Assembly: GCA_964236535.1 (NCBI GenBank)
Contig: CAXSEF010000001.1
Span: 102,505-166,504, forward strand
Direction of reading: 5' to 3'
DNA length: 64,000 bases
Origin: CAXSEF01 sp964236535
GTDB taxonomy: Bacteria > Pseudomonadota > Alphaproteobacteria > Acetobacterales > Acetobacteraceae
Shown here: piece after piece, positions 40,938-49,244 of the stretch
How the letters are laid out: every line of letters begins with the position of its first letter
Position numbering within the stretch: position 1 is the first letter of the stretch
Notes under the pieces: model-generated
Databases searched by the model: none
Seen by the model: the letters and a program-made list of their open reading frames with translations, nothing else
Told to the model about the DNA's origin: nothing
Made by a program: the position numbers and the translations under genes

Positions 40938-42255
40938 TGACGTCCCGCAGGAGGCCGGTGCAGCCGCGCGGGCGCGGCCGTTGGTGGGACCCCGCCAGGG
41001 CATGGGGCGGAACCCTGGCTCTGCTGTTGCCGGCTCTGCTGTTGCCGGGCTGGGCGAGGGCGCAGGGGATCGACCTGTCGCATGGCGGCCCGGTGTCGGT
41101 AACGGCGCGCGACGGCATCGACTGGGACCAGAACAACCAGCTGGTGATCGCGCGCGGCGATGCGCGGGCCATCCGCGGCGACGTGACGGTGACGGCGGAC
41201 GTGCTGACGGCGCACTACCGCAAGAAGGCGGGGGCGACGAAGCCGGTGGGATCGGGGGCTGCGGCCGGGGCGACACCGGCAGCGGTGGTGGCGACGGATG
41301 TGAAGCCGGGTTCGGGGATCGGTGACGACACCGGGGCGAACGAGATCTACCGGCTGGAGGCGACGGGGCATGTGCACATCTTCACGCCGACCGACCAGGC
41401 CTGGGGCGACCACGCGACCTACGACATCGACCAGGCGGTGCTGGTGCTGGTGGGCGGCGACCTCAAGCTGGTGACGCCGACCGACGTGCTGACGGCACGC
41501 GACGCCATGGAGTACTGGTCGGCGCGGCACATGTCGGTCGGACGTGGCGACGCGGTGGTGACGACCAACGATTCCCGGCGGGTGCAGGCGGACGTGCTGG
41601 TCGGCTACAGCGTCGACCCGGTGGCGGCGGCGGGCTCGGCAAAGGTGGCGGCGGGGCCGGGGCCTGCGAAGGCCGGAGCCGCGAAGGGAACGGGCGACCC
41701 GGTGGCAGCGTCGTCGAGCAAGCTGNNNNNNNNNNNNNNNNNNNNNNNNNNNNNNNNNNNNNNNNNNNNNNNNNNNNNNNNNNNNNNNNNNNNNNNNNNN
41801 NNNNNNNNNNNNNNNNNNNNNNNNNGGCCGGAGCCGCGAAGGGAACGGGCGACCCGGTGGCAGCGTCGTCGAGCAAGCTGCAGCGGGTGGATGCGTTCGG
41901 GCATGTGCGGGTGCAGACGCCGACCGAGGTGGTGACCGGCGAGCGTGGCGTCTATGTGCCCGACACCGAGATCGCGCGGATCGTCGGCGCTGTGCACATC
42001 ACCCGCGGCGAGAACCAGATGAACGGGTCGGCGGCCATCGTGAACATGCGCAGCGGGCTGGCGACGCTGAGCCAGGACCCTGGCAGCCGGGTCGAGGGGC
42101 TGATCGTGCCGAACAGCCAGACGCCGGGTGCGAGCCCAGGCACGACAGGCGCCGCCCCGGGCGCGGGCCCGAGCGTGATGCCGGGGAGCAAAGGCGGGCC
42201 GCCGGCGGGCACCAAGGCCGGCCGCGCCGGCGCGGCGGCGGGTGGGGCCACATGA
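40937..42255 (+). CDS. lptA: LPS transport periplasmic protein LptA (interrupted by an artefactual N gap)
   Basis: Periplasmic bridge protein of lipopolysaccharide export. Signal peptide LALLLPALLLPGWARAQG is followed by OstA-type beta-strand repeats: VSVTARDGIDWDQNNQLVIARGDARAIRGDVTVTADVLTAHY before the gap, and QRVDAFGHVRVQTPTEVVTGERGVYV after it. The 100 Ns at 41726-41825 break the frame as written. The 55 bases before and after the gap are identical, and fusing them removes 155 bases and joins the two halves in one frame of about 387 codons. The protein is long and has Ala/Gly/Pro-rich linkers and tail. lptB starts at the overlapping ATGA. Confidence 0.9.
41671..41880. other. Assembly gap with identical 55-bp flanks
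   Basis: Bases 41671-41725 equal bases 41826-41880 exactly, with 100 Ns between. The pattern is that of two contigs overlapping by one k-mer of 55 and joined by a scaffolder with a fixed-length gap. The true sequence most likely has a single copy and no gap. Confidence 0.92.
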
Positions 42256-43094
42256 GCGGGCGGATCGACATCGAGCGGGCGGACCTGAGCGAGCCGGCAC
42301 GCGTCGAACCGCGGCCTGAGGGCGCACGGCCCGAAAGCGGGCGGGGCGAAGCGCTGCGCGTGGTTCGCGGCGGCGCAGGACTGAGTGCCACCGGGGTCGG
42401 CAAGACCTACAAGAAGCGGCCGGTGGTGCGCGACGTATCGATCAACGTGCATCGCGGCGAGGCGGTCGGGCTGCTCGGGCCGAACGGAGCGGGCAAGACC
42501 ACCACGTTCTACATGATCACCGGGCTGGTGCGGCCGGACACCGGCAGCATCACGCTGGACGGGGCGGACATCACCACGCTGCCGATGTACCGCCGGGCGC
42601 GCCTGGGCATCGGCTATCTGCCGCAGGAGGCGAGCGTGTTCCGCGGGCTCAACGTCGAGCAGAACATCATGGCGGCGCTGGAGGTGGTGGAGCCGGACGC
42701 GGACTACCGGCAGAGCCTGCTTGACGAGCTGCTAGGCGAGTTCGGCATCAGCCATCTGCGGCGCACCCCGGCGCTGGCGCTCTCGGGGGGCGAGCGGCGG
42801 CGGGTGGAGATCGCGCGGGCGCTGGCGACGCACCCGCACTACATCCTGCTCGATGAGCCGCTGGCGGGGATCGACCCGATCGCGGTGGGCGACATCCGCG
42901 ACCTGGTCGGGCACCTCAAGGATCGCGGCATCGGCGTGCTGATCACCGACCACAACGTGCGCGAGACGCTGGAGATCATCGATCGGGCCTACATCATGCA
43001 CGACGGGCAGGTGCTGATGGAGGGCGACCCGCAGGCGGTGGTCGCCCACGAGGGCGTGCGACGCGTATATCTCGGCGAAAGGTTCTCGCTGTAG
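42252..43094 (+). CDS. lptB: LPS export ABC transporter ATPase LptB
   Basis: Cytoplasmic ATPase that drives lipopolysaccharide extraction with LptF and LptG. The 280-residue protein has Walker A GPNGAGKT (76-83), a Q-loop in GYLPQEASVFRGLNVEQNI, signature ALSGGERRRVEIARAL, Walker B ILLDEPLAGIDPIAV, and the switch His in LITDHNVRETLEI. All are characteristic of LptB. An N-terminal extension of about 40 residues is unusual. lptF and lptG are not in this operon, which is common. It is followed by rpoN after 9 bp. Confidence 0.96.
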   Translation: MSGRIDIERADLSEPARVEPRPEGARPESGRGEALRVVRGGAGLSATGVGKTYKKRPVVRDVSINVHRGEAVGLLGPNGAGKTTTFYMITGLVRPDTGSITLDGADITTLPMYRRARLGIGYLPQEASVFRGLNVEQNIMAALEVVEPDADYRQSLLDELLGEFGISHLRRTPALALSGGERRRVEIARALATHPHYILLDEPLAGIDPIAVGDIRDLVGHLKDRGIGVLITDHNVRETLEIIDRAYIMHDGQVLMEGDPQAVVAHEGVRRVYLGERFSL

Positions 43095-43103
43095 CTTAGG
43101 CCC

Positions 43104-44630
43104 ATGTCTCTCGGTCCCAGAATAGGTCCACGGCTGGAGTTCAGGCAGAGCCAGTCTCTGGTCATGACGCCGCAGCTCCGCCAGGCGATCAAGCTGCTGC
43201 AGTTCACCAACCTGGAGGCGGCCGCGTTCGTCGAGGAGGAGCTGGAGCGCAACCCGCTGCTCGAGCGCGACGAGGGGGGCGAGCATCTGGGCGAGCGGCC
43301 GGCACCGGATCAGGTGCCGGTGGCGGTGGCGGACGGAGCTGACGCGGTCGAGCTGGTCTCGGGCGAGACCATGGCCGATGCGGGGGGCGAGCCGCTCGAT
43401 ACCGGAGTCGACGACCGCTTCGAGGCGCATGGCGCAGCAGACGGGGCGGCGCCGGAGCCGGTGAGCTTCGGCCAGGCGGGCGCCGGGCGCGGGCTCGAAG
43501 GCGACGAGCGCGGGGTGGACGACTTGGCGGGGCAGCCGGCGTCGCTGCGCGAGCACCTGGGCGAGCAGCTGCGGCTGGGGTTCGCCGACCACGCCGACCG
43601 GATGATCGGGGCATACCTCATCGCGTTGCTGGACCAGGCGGGGCGGCTTTCGGCCGAGCCTGCGGAGCTGGCGCGGGCGCTGGGGGCAGACCTGGAGCGC
43701 GTCGAGGCGGTGCGGGCGCGGATGATGCGCTTCGACCCGGTCGGGCTGTTCGCGCGCTCGCTGCGCGAGTGCCTGGCGGCGCAGCTTGCCGAGCTGAACC
43801 GGCTCGATCCGGCGATGATGGTGCTGCTCGACAACCTCGACCTGCTGGGTCGGCGCGACCACCGGCGGCTGATGCAGCTGTGCGCGGTGGACTGGGAGGA
43901 CCTGTCGCAGATGATCGGGGAGGTGCGCGCACTGGACCCCAAGCCCGGCGCGCGATTCGAGCAGGTTCCCGCGCATGTGGTCATTCCCGACGTGCTGATG
44001 CGCCGGGCGGCGGACGGGGCGTGGCTGCTGGAACTCAATCCCGAGACCATGCCGCGGGTGCTGGTCAACGAGAGCTACGTCGCCAAGGTGGGCGCGCGCG
44101 CCGGCCTGCGCGGGGGGCGGGAGGAGAAGAGCTTCCTGTCGGAGAAGCTGAGCACGGCGAACTGGCTGGTGAAGTCGCTGCAGCAGCGCGCGCAGACCAT
44201 CCTCAAGGTGGCCGCCGAGATCGTGCGCCAGCAGGACGGGTTCTTCCGCCACGGCGTCGGCCACATGCGGCCGCTGATCCTGCGCGACATCGCCGACGCG
44301 GTGGAGATGCACGAGAGCACGGTCAGCCGGGTGACGGCCAACAAGTTCATCGCGACCCCGCGCGGCACCTTCGAACTGAAGTACTTCTTCACCACGGCCA
44401 TCCCGGGGACCGGCGGCGGCGAGAGCCACAGCGCCGAGACGGTGCGCTATCGCATCCGGGCGATGGTGCTGGCCGAGGAGGCGCATGATGTCCTGAGCGA
44501 CGATGCGATCGTGGCGGCGTTGCGAAGCGAGGGCGTGGACATCGCCCGGCGGACGGTTGCTAAGTATCGCGAGGCGTTGCGCATCCCGAGTTCGGTGCAG
44601 CGCAAGCGGGAGAAGGCGGTCCCAGCCTGA
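43104..44630 (+). CDS. rpoN: RNA polymerase sigma-54 factor RpoN
   Basis: Alternative sigma factor that recognises -24/-12 promoters and needs AAA+ activators, classically for nitrogen metabolism. The 508-residue protein has the Gln-rich activator-interaction region QSQSLVMTPQLRQAIKLLQ (15-33), an acidic region II, and the core-binding region. An HTH with ADAVEMHESTVSRVTANK follows, and the RpoN box ARRTVAKYRE lies at 481-490. The length is normal. Transcription is probably continuous from lptB (9-bp gap). Nitrogen-related gltBD and nirA genes are elsewhere in the window, but I did not find clear -24/-12 promoters at them. Confidence 0.96.
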   Translation: MSLGPRIGPRLEFRQSQSLVMTPQLRQAIKLLQFTNLEAAAFVEEELERNPLLERDEGGEHLGERPAPDQVPVAVADGADAVELVSGETMADAGGEPLDTGVDDRFEAHGAADGAAPEPVSFGQAGAGRGLEGDERGVDDLAGQPASLREHLGEQLRLGFADHADRMIGAYLIALLDQAGRLSAEPAELARALGADLERVEAVRARMMRFDPVGLFARSLRECLAAQLAELNRLDPAMMVLLDNLDLLGRRDHRRLMQLCAVDWEDLSQMIGEVRALDPKPGARFEQVPAHVVIPDVLMRRAADGAWLLELNPETMPRVLVNESYVAKVGARAGLRGGREEKSFLSEKLSTANWLVKSLQQRAQTILKVAAEIVRQQDGFFRHGVGHMRPLILRDIADAVEMHESTVSRVTANKFIATPRGTFELKYFFTTAIPGTGGGESHSAETVRYRIRAMVLAEEAHDVLSDDAIVAALRSEGVDIARRTVAKYREALRIPSSVQRKREKAVPA

Positions 44631-44637
44631 AACCGAC

Positions 44638-44763
44638 CCAGGAACTCCACTCTGCCGGTCATCTGACGCGCTTTTCCTGCGCTCCGGTGCTCATGCTCCA
44701 GCGGCCACTCCGCTCCGGTGCTCGGATAAACGCGCGAGCTGACTCGGCAGAGCGAATTCCTGG
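44638..44763 (+). repeat. Long imperfect palindromic element, copy 2
   Basis: The outer arms CCAGGAACTC (44638) and GAATTCCTGG (to 44763) pair, followed inward by CTCTGCCG/CGGCAGAG. The interior holds two GCTCCGGTGCTC repeats. It is homologous to the element at 12099-12220, and sits 8 bp after the rpoN stop and before hpf. Confidence 0.85.
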
Positions 44764-44822
44764 GCTGGCTGGGGTGTCCGTCCTTTTACCGGCGCATGGG
44801 AGCAAGGGGGGAGGGTACGTCG

Positions 44823-45416
44823 ATGCAGATCACGGTTTCCGGCAAGCAGATCGAGCTTTCCGACGCGTTGCGCGCGCGGGTGGACGAACATCTGGGCGGG
44901 ATCGCCGGGAAGTATTTCGATCATGCGATCGAGGCGCACGTCACCTTCGGGCGAGCGCGCTCGTTCTTCACCTGCGACATCAACGTCCATGCCGGCCGCG
45001 GGCTCAGCCTGCGCGGCGAGGGGGAGGCGGCGGACGCCAACGCCGCGTTCGACAATGCGGCCGAGCACATCGCCAAGCGGCTGCGGCGCTACCGGCGGCG
45101 GGTGAACGACCATTCACGCGATTTGGCGAACCGGGCGAAGCCGGAGCCGGCGCGGGGCTACGTGCTGCAGGCGGAGGAGGATGTCGCGCCGGCGATGGAC
45201 GAGGCGGCGCCAGCCGCGCCCCACGCGGGACCGGTGGTGATCGCCGAGCAGGCGGTGGAGATCAACCTGCTGTCGGTCGGCGAGGCGGTGATGCAAATGG
45301 ATCTGGCGAACCAGCCGGTGCTGATGTTCCGCAACACCCGGTCCGGGGCGCTGAACGTCGTCTACCGCCGCGGCGACGGGAACGTGGGGTGGATCGACCC
45401 GGAGAAAGCGGGCTGA
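44823..45416 (+). CDS. hpf: Ribosome hibernation promoting factor (long form)
   Basis: Stationary-phase ribosome-binding protein that blocks decoding and promotes 100S dimer formation. The 197-residue protein has the N-terminal HPF/RaiA domain (MQITVSGKQIELSDALRARVDEHLGGIAGKYFDHAIEAHVTF) and a variable linker. The C-terminal dimerisation domain reads EINLLSVGEAVMQMDLANQPVLMFRNTRSGALNVVYRRGDGNVGWIDPE. This is the long class, which causes 100S formation without RMF. ATG 44823 fits the family N-terminus; nine in-frame codons upstream are not needed. The rpoN-hpf order is conserved in proteobacteria; the usual downstream ptsN is absent here. Confidence 0.94.
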   Translation: MQITVSGKQIELSDALRARVDEHLGGIAGKYFDHAIEAHVTFGRARSFFTCDINVHAGRGLSLRGEGEAADANAAFDNAAEHIAKRLRRYRRRVNDHSRDLANRAKPEPARGYVLQAEEDVAPAMDEAAPAAPHAGPVVIAEQAVEINLLSVGEAVMQMDLANQPVLMFRNTRSGALNVVYRRGDGNVGWIDPEKAG

Positions 45417-45592
45417 CTTCAGGAAGGACGGCCAGAGACTCGGTCACCGGAAATCGCCAGGAGCTTCGCCTGCGAAATTCGTCACCCGAGTCAGCGGAGC
45501 AGCGGATACTTTCCCCGAACGGGAGTGTCCGTCCGGCAGGCCGGCCCGCGTCCAGGCCTTGCTTCAACCTACGGGCTCTGCTTCAGCTCCGG

Positions 45593-45826
45593 TCAGTGCA
45601 CGAGTGCGGCGACCATCTCGTGCTGACGGATTGCGGCGACGGCGACGGCGTGGTCGTCGGCGACCGCCATCTGCGTGCCGTCCGCGGCGTGGATGGCAAA
45701 GGCGGTGGCGCCGCCCTCGGTGAGCACCGGCTTGATGTAGGCCAGCTGCGACACGCCGAGTGCCTGCAACTGCTCGGTCGAGAGATGCCGGATGTCGACG
45801 ACATGCGGGACCTGGGGTTCGGTCAT
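45593..45826 (-). CDS. DUF1150-family small protein
   Basis: A 77-residue protein of the DUF1150 family. Recognisable segments are DIRHLSTEQLQALGVSQLAYIKPV and FAIHAADGTQMAVADDHAVAVAAIRQHEMVAALVH. Its function is unknown, but in alphaproteobacteria it is regularly encoded right after a small heat-shock protein gene, as here (165 bp from hsp20, same strand). A role in the heat-shock response is therefore an inference from context. ATG 45826 has AGGAGA about 8 bases upstream. Confidence 0.85.
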   Translation of the reverse strand: MTEPQVPHVVDIRHLSTEQLQALGVSQLAYIKPVLTEGGATAFAIHAADGTQMAVADDHAVAVAAIRQHEMVAALVH

Positions 45827-45990
45827 GGGAAGTCTCCTGTGGCTGGTCCCCTCCCCGAGCGGGCAAGGCGACAGGCCGGATTCGAGTGGATAATCCCGTC
45901 GGGCGCGGAGCCCGAGGTCAACCAACGCAAGTTTTGAACCGTATCTTAATCGGATATGCGGTCCAGTGACGGCTTGTGCTTTGCCGGAAC

Positions 45991-46449
45991 TCAGCCGGCA
46001 ACGTCTCCATCCACGAGCCGACCCGGCTCCGGGTCCGCTCCCGGGCGGCCGATGTGGATCTGCTTGATCCGCGCCTCCGGCGTGGGGCGGGCGAGATCGA
46101 TGTGCAGCAGCCCATTGTCGAGCCAGGCGCCGCGGACCTCGATGCCCTCGGCCATGACGAAGGCGCGCTGGAACTGACGCGCGGCAATGCCGCGGTGCAG
46201 GAACACGCGGTCCTGGGTGTCGTCGGTCTGGCGACCGCGGATCACCAGCTGGTTGTCTTCCTGGGTGATCTGGAGGTCGTCCATGGTGAAGCCGGCGACG
46301 GCCAGGGTGATGCGCAGCCCGGTCTGGCTGAGCTGCTCGATGTTGTAGGGGGGGTAGCCGTCCGACGAGGTCTTGGACGCGCGCTCGAGCATCTGCTCGA
46401 TGTGGTCGAAGCCGAGAAACAGCGGCGACGCGAACATGCGTTGAGACAT
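45991..46449 (-). CDS. Small heat-shock protein Hsp20 (IbpA-like)
   Basis: ATP-independent holdase chaperone with an alpha-crystallin domain. The 152-residue protein starts MSQRMFASPLFLGFDHIEQMLERASK, and the alpha-crystallin domain spans about 35-130 (PPYNIEQLSQTGLRITLAVAGF, QEDNQLVIRGRQ, FLHRGIAARQFQRAFVMAEGIEVRGAWLDNGLLHIDLARP). It belongs to the IbpA/HspA class of alphaproteobacteria. A strong AGGAGGAGG ribosome site precedes the ATG, and a sigma-32-like promoter can be drawn about 65 bases upstream. It is paired with the DUF1150 gene and divergent from def. Confidence 0.92.
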   Translation of the reverse strand: MSQRMFASPLFLGFDHIEQMLERASKTSSDGYPPYNIEQLSQTGLRITLAVAGFTMDDLQITQEDNQLVIRGRQTDDTQDRVFLHRGIAARQFQRAFVMAEGIEVRGAWLDNGLLHIDLARPTPEARIKQIHIGRPGADPEPGRLVDGDVAG

Positions 46450-46514
46450 GGCAAGCCTCCTCCTGGGAGCGAAGCAGTCGGCGAGGCCCTGTGAGGCACC
46501 CCGCGGCGAGAGGG

Positions 46515-46544
46515 TATTTTGGGGGGTGGCGGGGGTGTTGCAAG
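46515..46544 (-). promoter_or_regulatory. Probable heat-shock (RpoH/sigma-32) promoter of hsp20
   Basis: On the minus strand CTTGCAAC (46544-46537) and CCCCAAAAT (46524-46516) are separated by 12 bp. This resembles the sigma-32 consensus CTTGAAA-N(11-16)-CCCCATNT. It lies about 65 bp upstream of the hsp20 start codon. Confidence 0.5.
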
Positions 46545-46675
46545 GGGCGCCGCCAGGTGTCGCGCCACAGCAACGGCGGCGGATTTCCGACCTGCCCGCC
46601 CCGGTCAAGAGATGGCGCGTGCGGCTTGTGGCGGCGGGCGTTGATCACGGCGGGCGCGTTGGCTACATCCGGGCG

Positions 46676-47215
46676 ATGACGGATCTTGTGGACGACGTGG
46701 CGCTGCTGCCGATCCTGATCGTGCCCGACAAGGCGCTGAAGCTGAAGGCGCGGCGCGTGCTGCCCGAGGACATGGCAACGGTGCGGGCGCTCGCGCCGCG
46801 GATGCTGGCGACGATGTATGCGGCCCCTGGGATCGGGCTGGCGGCGCCACAGGTCGGCGTGGGGCTGCGCGTGGCGGTGATCGACCTGATGCCGGACGAG
46901 GCGCCGGCGCCGCTGGTGCTGGTCAACCCCGAGGTGGTGGCGGTCGGCGACGCCTGGTCGGTGCACGAGGAGGGGTGCCTGTCGCTGCCCGGCCAGTACG
47001 CGGATGTGGGGCGGCCGGCGACGGTGCGGGTGCGCTATGCCGACCTCGAAGGTCGGACGCAGGCGCTGGACGCCGACGGGCTGCTGGCAACGTGCCTGCA
47101 GCACGAGATCGACCATCTGGACGGCGTGCTGTTCGTCGATCACCTGTCGCCCCTGAAACGCAACATGTTGATGCGCAAGCTGGCGAAGGACCAGAAGGCG
47201 AAGGCCGAGGAGTGA
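46676..47215 (+). CDS. def: Peptide deformylase
   Basis: Metalloenzyme that removes the N-formyl group from nascent proteins. The 179-residue protein contains all three motifs: GIGLAAPQ (52-59), EGCLSLPG (99-106, metal-ligand Cys) and QHEIDHLDG (142-150, two metal-ligand His and catalytic Glu). ATG 46676 gives MTDLVDDVALLPILIVPDKALK, a typical start. It leads the def-fmt-truA cluster. fmt begins 110 bp downstream after a double-hairpin repeat. The formyl-adding and formyl-removing enzymes being adjacent is the standard arrangement. Confidence 0.96.
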   Translation: MTDLVDDVALLPILIVPDKALKLKARRVLPEDMATVRALAPRMLATMYAAPGIGLAAPQVGVGLRVAVIDLMPDEAPAPLVLVNPEVVAVGDAWSVHEEGCLSLPGQYADVGRPATVRVRYADLEGRTQALDADGLLATCLQHEIDHLDGVLFVDHLSPLKRNMLMRKLAKDQKAKAEE

Positions 47216-47260
47216 AGGATCCGGACGGGCTGGCAGGACCGCAAGGCCAGGGTCCCTCTG

Positions 47261-47320
47261 GTGTGTGGGTCTGGGGGGCCAGCCTCCAGCGGAGTCCAGA
47301 GCCAGAGCCTCTGGCCGTGC
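47261..47320 (+). repeat. Double-hairpin repeat unit between def and fmt
   Basis: First stem decayed (CTGGGGGGCCAGCCTCCAG), linker GCGGAGTC, second stem CCAGAGC/GCCTCTGG, then GCCGTGC. It ends four bases before the TTG start of fmt, so it forms the leader just ahead of that gene. Confidence 0.75.
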
Positions 47321-47324
47321 TGCC

Positions 47325-48275
47325 TTGAGGCTCGCCTTCATGGGATCGCCCGACTTCGCGGTCCCGTCGCTAGGGGCGCTGACGGCCGCCGGGCACGAGG
47401 TGGTGGCGGTGTATTGCCAGCCGGCGAGGCCGTCTGGGCGGGGCCAGGCGGTGGCACGGTGTGCGGTGCAGGTGGCGGCCGAGGCGCTGGGCATCGAGGT
47501 GCGCTCGCCGGCACGGGTGCGGCGCGACGCGGCGGAGCACGAGCGATTCGCGGCGCTGCGGCTGGATGCGGCGGTGGTGGCGGCGTACGGGCTGATCCTG
47601 CCCGCGGCGATGCTGCGGGCGCCGGCGTGGGGGTGCGTGAACGTGCATGCGAGCCTGCTGCCGCGCTGGCGGGGCGCGTCGCCGATCCAGTCGGCGCTGC
47701 TGGCCGGCGACGCCGAGGCCGGGGTCACGATCATGCGCATGGAGGAGGGGTTGGACACCGGGCCGATGCTGTTGCGCGAGGCGGTGACGGTGGGGCCTCG
47801 GGTGACCGGAGCGGGGCTGCACGACGTGCTGGCGGAGCTCGGGGCACGGCTGGTGGTGCGGGCGCTGGCGGAGCGGCCGGATGGGGTCGTGCAGCCGGAG
47901 GGGGCGACGTATGCGCCGAAGCTGTCGCGGGCGGACGGGCGGCTGGACTGGGCGGGCGAAGCGGCGGCGCTGGAGCGGCGGGTGCGGGCGTTCGATCCAT
48001 GGCCGGGAACGTGGACGGTGCTGGCGGGAGAGGCGCTGAAGGTGCTGGCAGCGGAAGTGGTCACGGGCGAGGCGAGCGGGGCAACGTCGGGTGCGGTGCC
48101 AGGGACGGTGCTGGACGGGCGGCTGTCCGTGCAGTGCGGGTCGGAGGCATTGCGGCTGCTGCGGGTGCAGCGGCCGGGGCGGGCGGCGATGGACGCGGAC
48201 GCGTTCCTGCGCGGCACCGCGGTCGGCCGGGGGGTGGTGCTGGGCGGGGAGGTGGGCGCGGGGCGCGGGCGGTGA
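47325..48275 (+). CDS. fmt: Methionyl-tRNA formyltransferase
   Basis: Formylates Met-tRNA(fMet) with 10-formyl-tetrahydrofolate before initiation. The 316-residue product, from TTG 47325, starts MRLAFMGSPDFAVPSLGAL. It has the folate-site signature VNVHASLLPRWRGASPIQSALLAGD, the catalytic Asp region MRMEEGLDTGPML, and a C-terminal OB-fold tRNA-binding domain. The TTG start is chosen because the open frame upstream is encoded by a repeat (AESRARASGRAA) and the family begins exactly here. Its stop overlaps the truA GTG (GTGA), so it is translationally coupled. Confidence 0.94.
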   Translation: MRLAFMGSPDFAVPSLGALTAAGHEVVAVYCQPARPSGRGQAVARCAVQVAAEALGIEVRSPARVRRDAAEHERFAALRLDAAVVAAYGLILPAAMLRAPAWGCVNVHASLLPRWRGASPIQSALLAGDAEAGVTIMRMEEGLDTGPMLLREAVTVGPRVTGAGLHDVLAELGARLVVRALAERPDGVVQPEGATYAPKLSRADGRLDWAGEAAALERRVRAFDPWPGTWTVLAGEALKVLAAEVVTGEASGATSGAVPGTVLDGRLSVQCGSEALRLLRVQRPGRAAMDADAFLRGTAVGRGVVLGGEVGAGRGR

Positions 48276-49030
48276 CGCGCTGGGCGCTGCTGCTGGAATA
48301 CGACGGCGCGGGTTTCTGCGGCTGGCAGCGGCAGGACGGGCTGCCGAGCGTGCAGGGAGTGCTGGAGGCCGCGGCGTCGCGGCTGGCGGGCGGGGCAGCG
48401 GTCGGCAGCGTGGCTGCGGGACGGACCGATGCTGGAGTGCATGCCTCGGGTCAGGTGGCGCATCTCGATCTGGCGCGCGAGATCGACGCGGCACGGCTGG
48501 CCGACGCGCTCAACTTCCACATGCGGCCCTGGCGGGTGGCGGTGCTGCGTGCGGCCGTGGTGCCGGGGGAGTGGAGCGCGCGGTTCTCCGCGGTGGGGCG
48601 AGCCTATCGTTACGTGATCCTGAACCGGCGGGCACGGCCGGGGCTGGAGGAGGGGCGGGTATGGCACCTGCCGCACACGCTCGACGATGCGGCGATGGGG
48701 CGGGCGGCGCGGGCCCTGCTGGGGCGGCACGACTTCACCAGCTTCCGGGCGGCGTCGTGCCAGGCGAGCGGGCCGGTTCGCACGCTGGACCGGCTGGAGG
48801 TGCGCCGGGTCGGCGAGCGGGTGGAGGTGGTGGCGGAGGCACGCAGCTTCCTGCACCACCAGGTGCGCGCGATGGTGGGCACGCTGCGGCTGGTGGGCGA
48901 CGGGAGCTGGGACGAGGGCCGGGTCGGGCGGGCGCTGTCGGCGTGCGAGCGGGCGCAGGCGGGGCCGACGGCGCCGGCGGCGGGGCTGTGCCTGACCGGG
49001 GTGGTGTACCCGGAGGCGGTGTTCGAGTAG
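48272..49030 (+). CDS. truA: tRNA pseudouridine(38-40) synthase TruA
   Basis: Converts uridines 38-40 in the anticodon stem-loop of many tRNAs to pseudouridine. The 252-residue protein, from GTG 48272, shows the catalytic-loop motif AAGRTDAGVHA with nucleophile Asp53. It also has ALNFHMRPWRVAV, FSAVGRAYRYVILNRR, HDFTSFRAASCQASGPVRTLD and the C-terminal FLHHQVRAMVGTLRLVGDG. The GTG overlaps the fmt stop by 4 bp. It closes the def-fmt-truA cluster, and a composite repeat pair follows. Confidence 0.95.
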   Translation: MTRWALLLEYDGAGFCGWQRQDGLPSVQGVLEAAASRLAGGAAVGSVAAGRTDAGVHASGQVAHLDLAREIDAARLADALNFHMRPWRVAVLRAAVVPGEWSARFSAVGRAYRYVILNRRARPGLEEGRVWHLPHTLDDAAMGRAARALLGRHDFTSFRAASCQASGPVRTLDRLEVRRVGERVEVVAEARSFLHHQVRAMVGTLRLVGDGSWDEGRVGRALSACERAQAGPTAPAAGLCLTGVVYPEAVFE

Positions 49031-49061
49031 GCCTGGTCGGGCGCGGCGGCGGGGTCGGTGG

Positions 49062-49184
49062 CTTGCGCGGGCGACGCCCAGACCCGCCAGGGCCTGGGGC
49101 CTTTGGAAACCGCTCCCTTGAGCAAGTGGATTCCAAGGGCTTGGCCTTTGGCGGAGTCCAGAGGCAGAGCCTCTGGCCTTGCCT
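49062..49184. repeat. Composite head-to-head double-hairpin repeat
   Basis: The minus unit (49062-49106) and plus unit (49132-49184: CCAAGGGCTTGGCCTTTGG, GCGGAGTC, CCAGAGGC/GCCTCTGG, CCTTGC) are joined by a centre closely matching that at 1910-1935, including TGGATTCCAA. With 1862-1985 this is the best evidence that the inverted pair is the mobile or conserved unit. It lies between convergent truA and the GNAT gene. Confidence 0.88.
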
Positions 49185-49244
49185 GCCTGGCCGGTCACGC
49201 TCCAGGGTGCCCGGTTCGTCAGGTGGAGCTGACACCGCGCCAGG

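Noticed and set aside
41726..41825. A real insertion or intron splitting lptA
   Set aside because: The gap is exactly 100 Ns with identical 55-bp flanks, which is an assembly signature.
45593..49198. Minus-strand frame of 1201 codons covering hsp20, def, fmt and truA
   Set aside because: Only its last 77 codons (DUF1150) are real; the remainder is antisense shadow passing through repeats.
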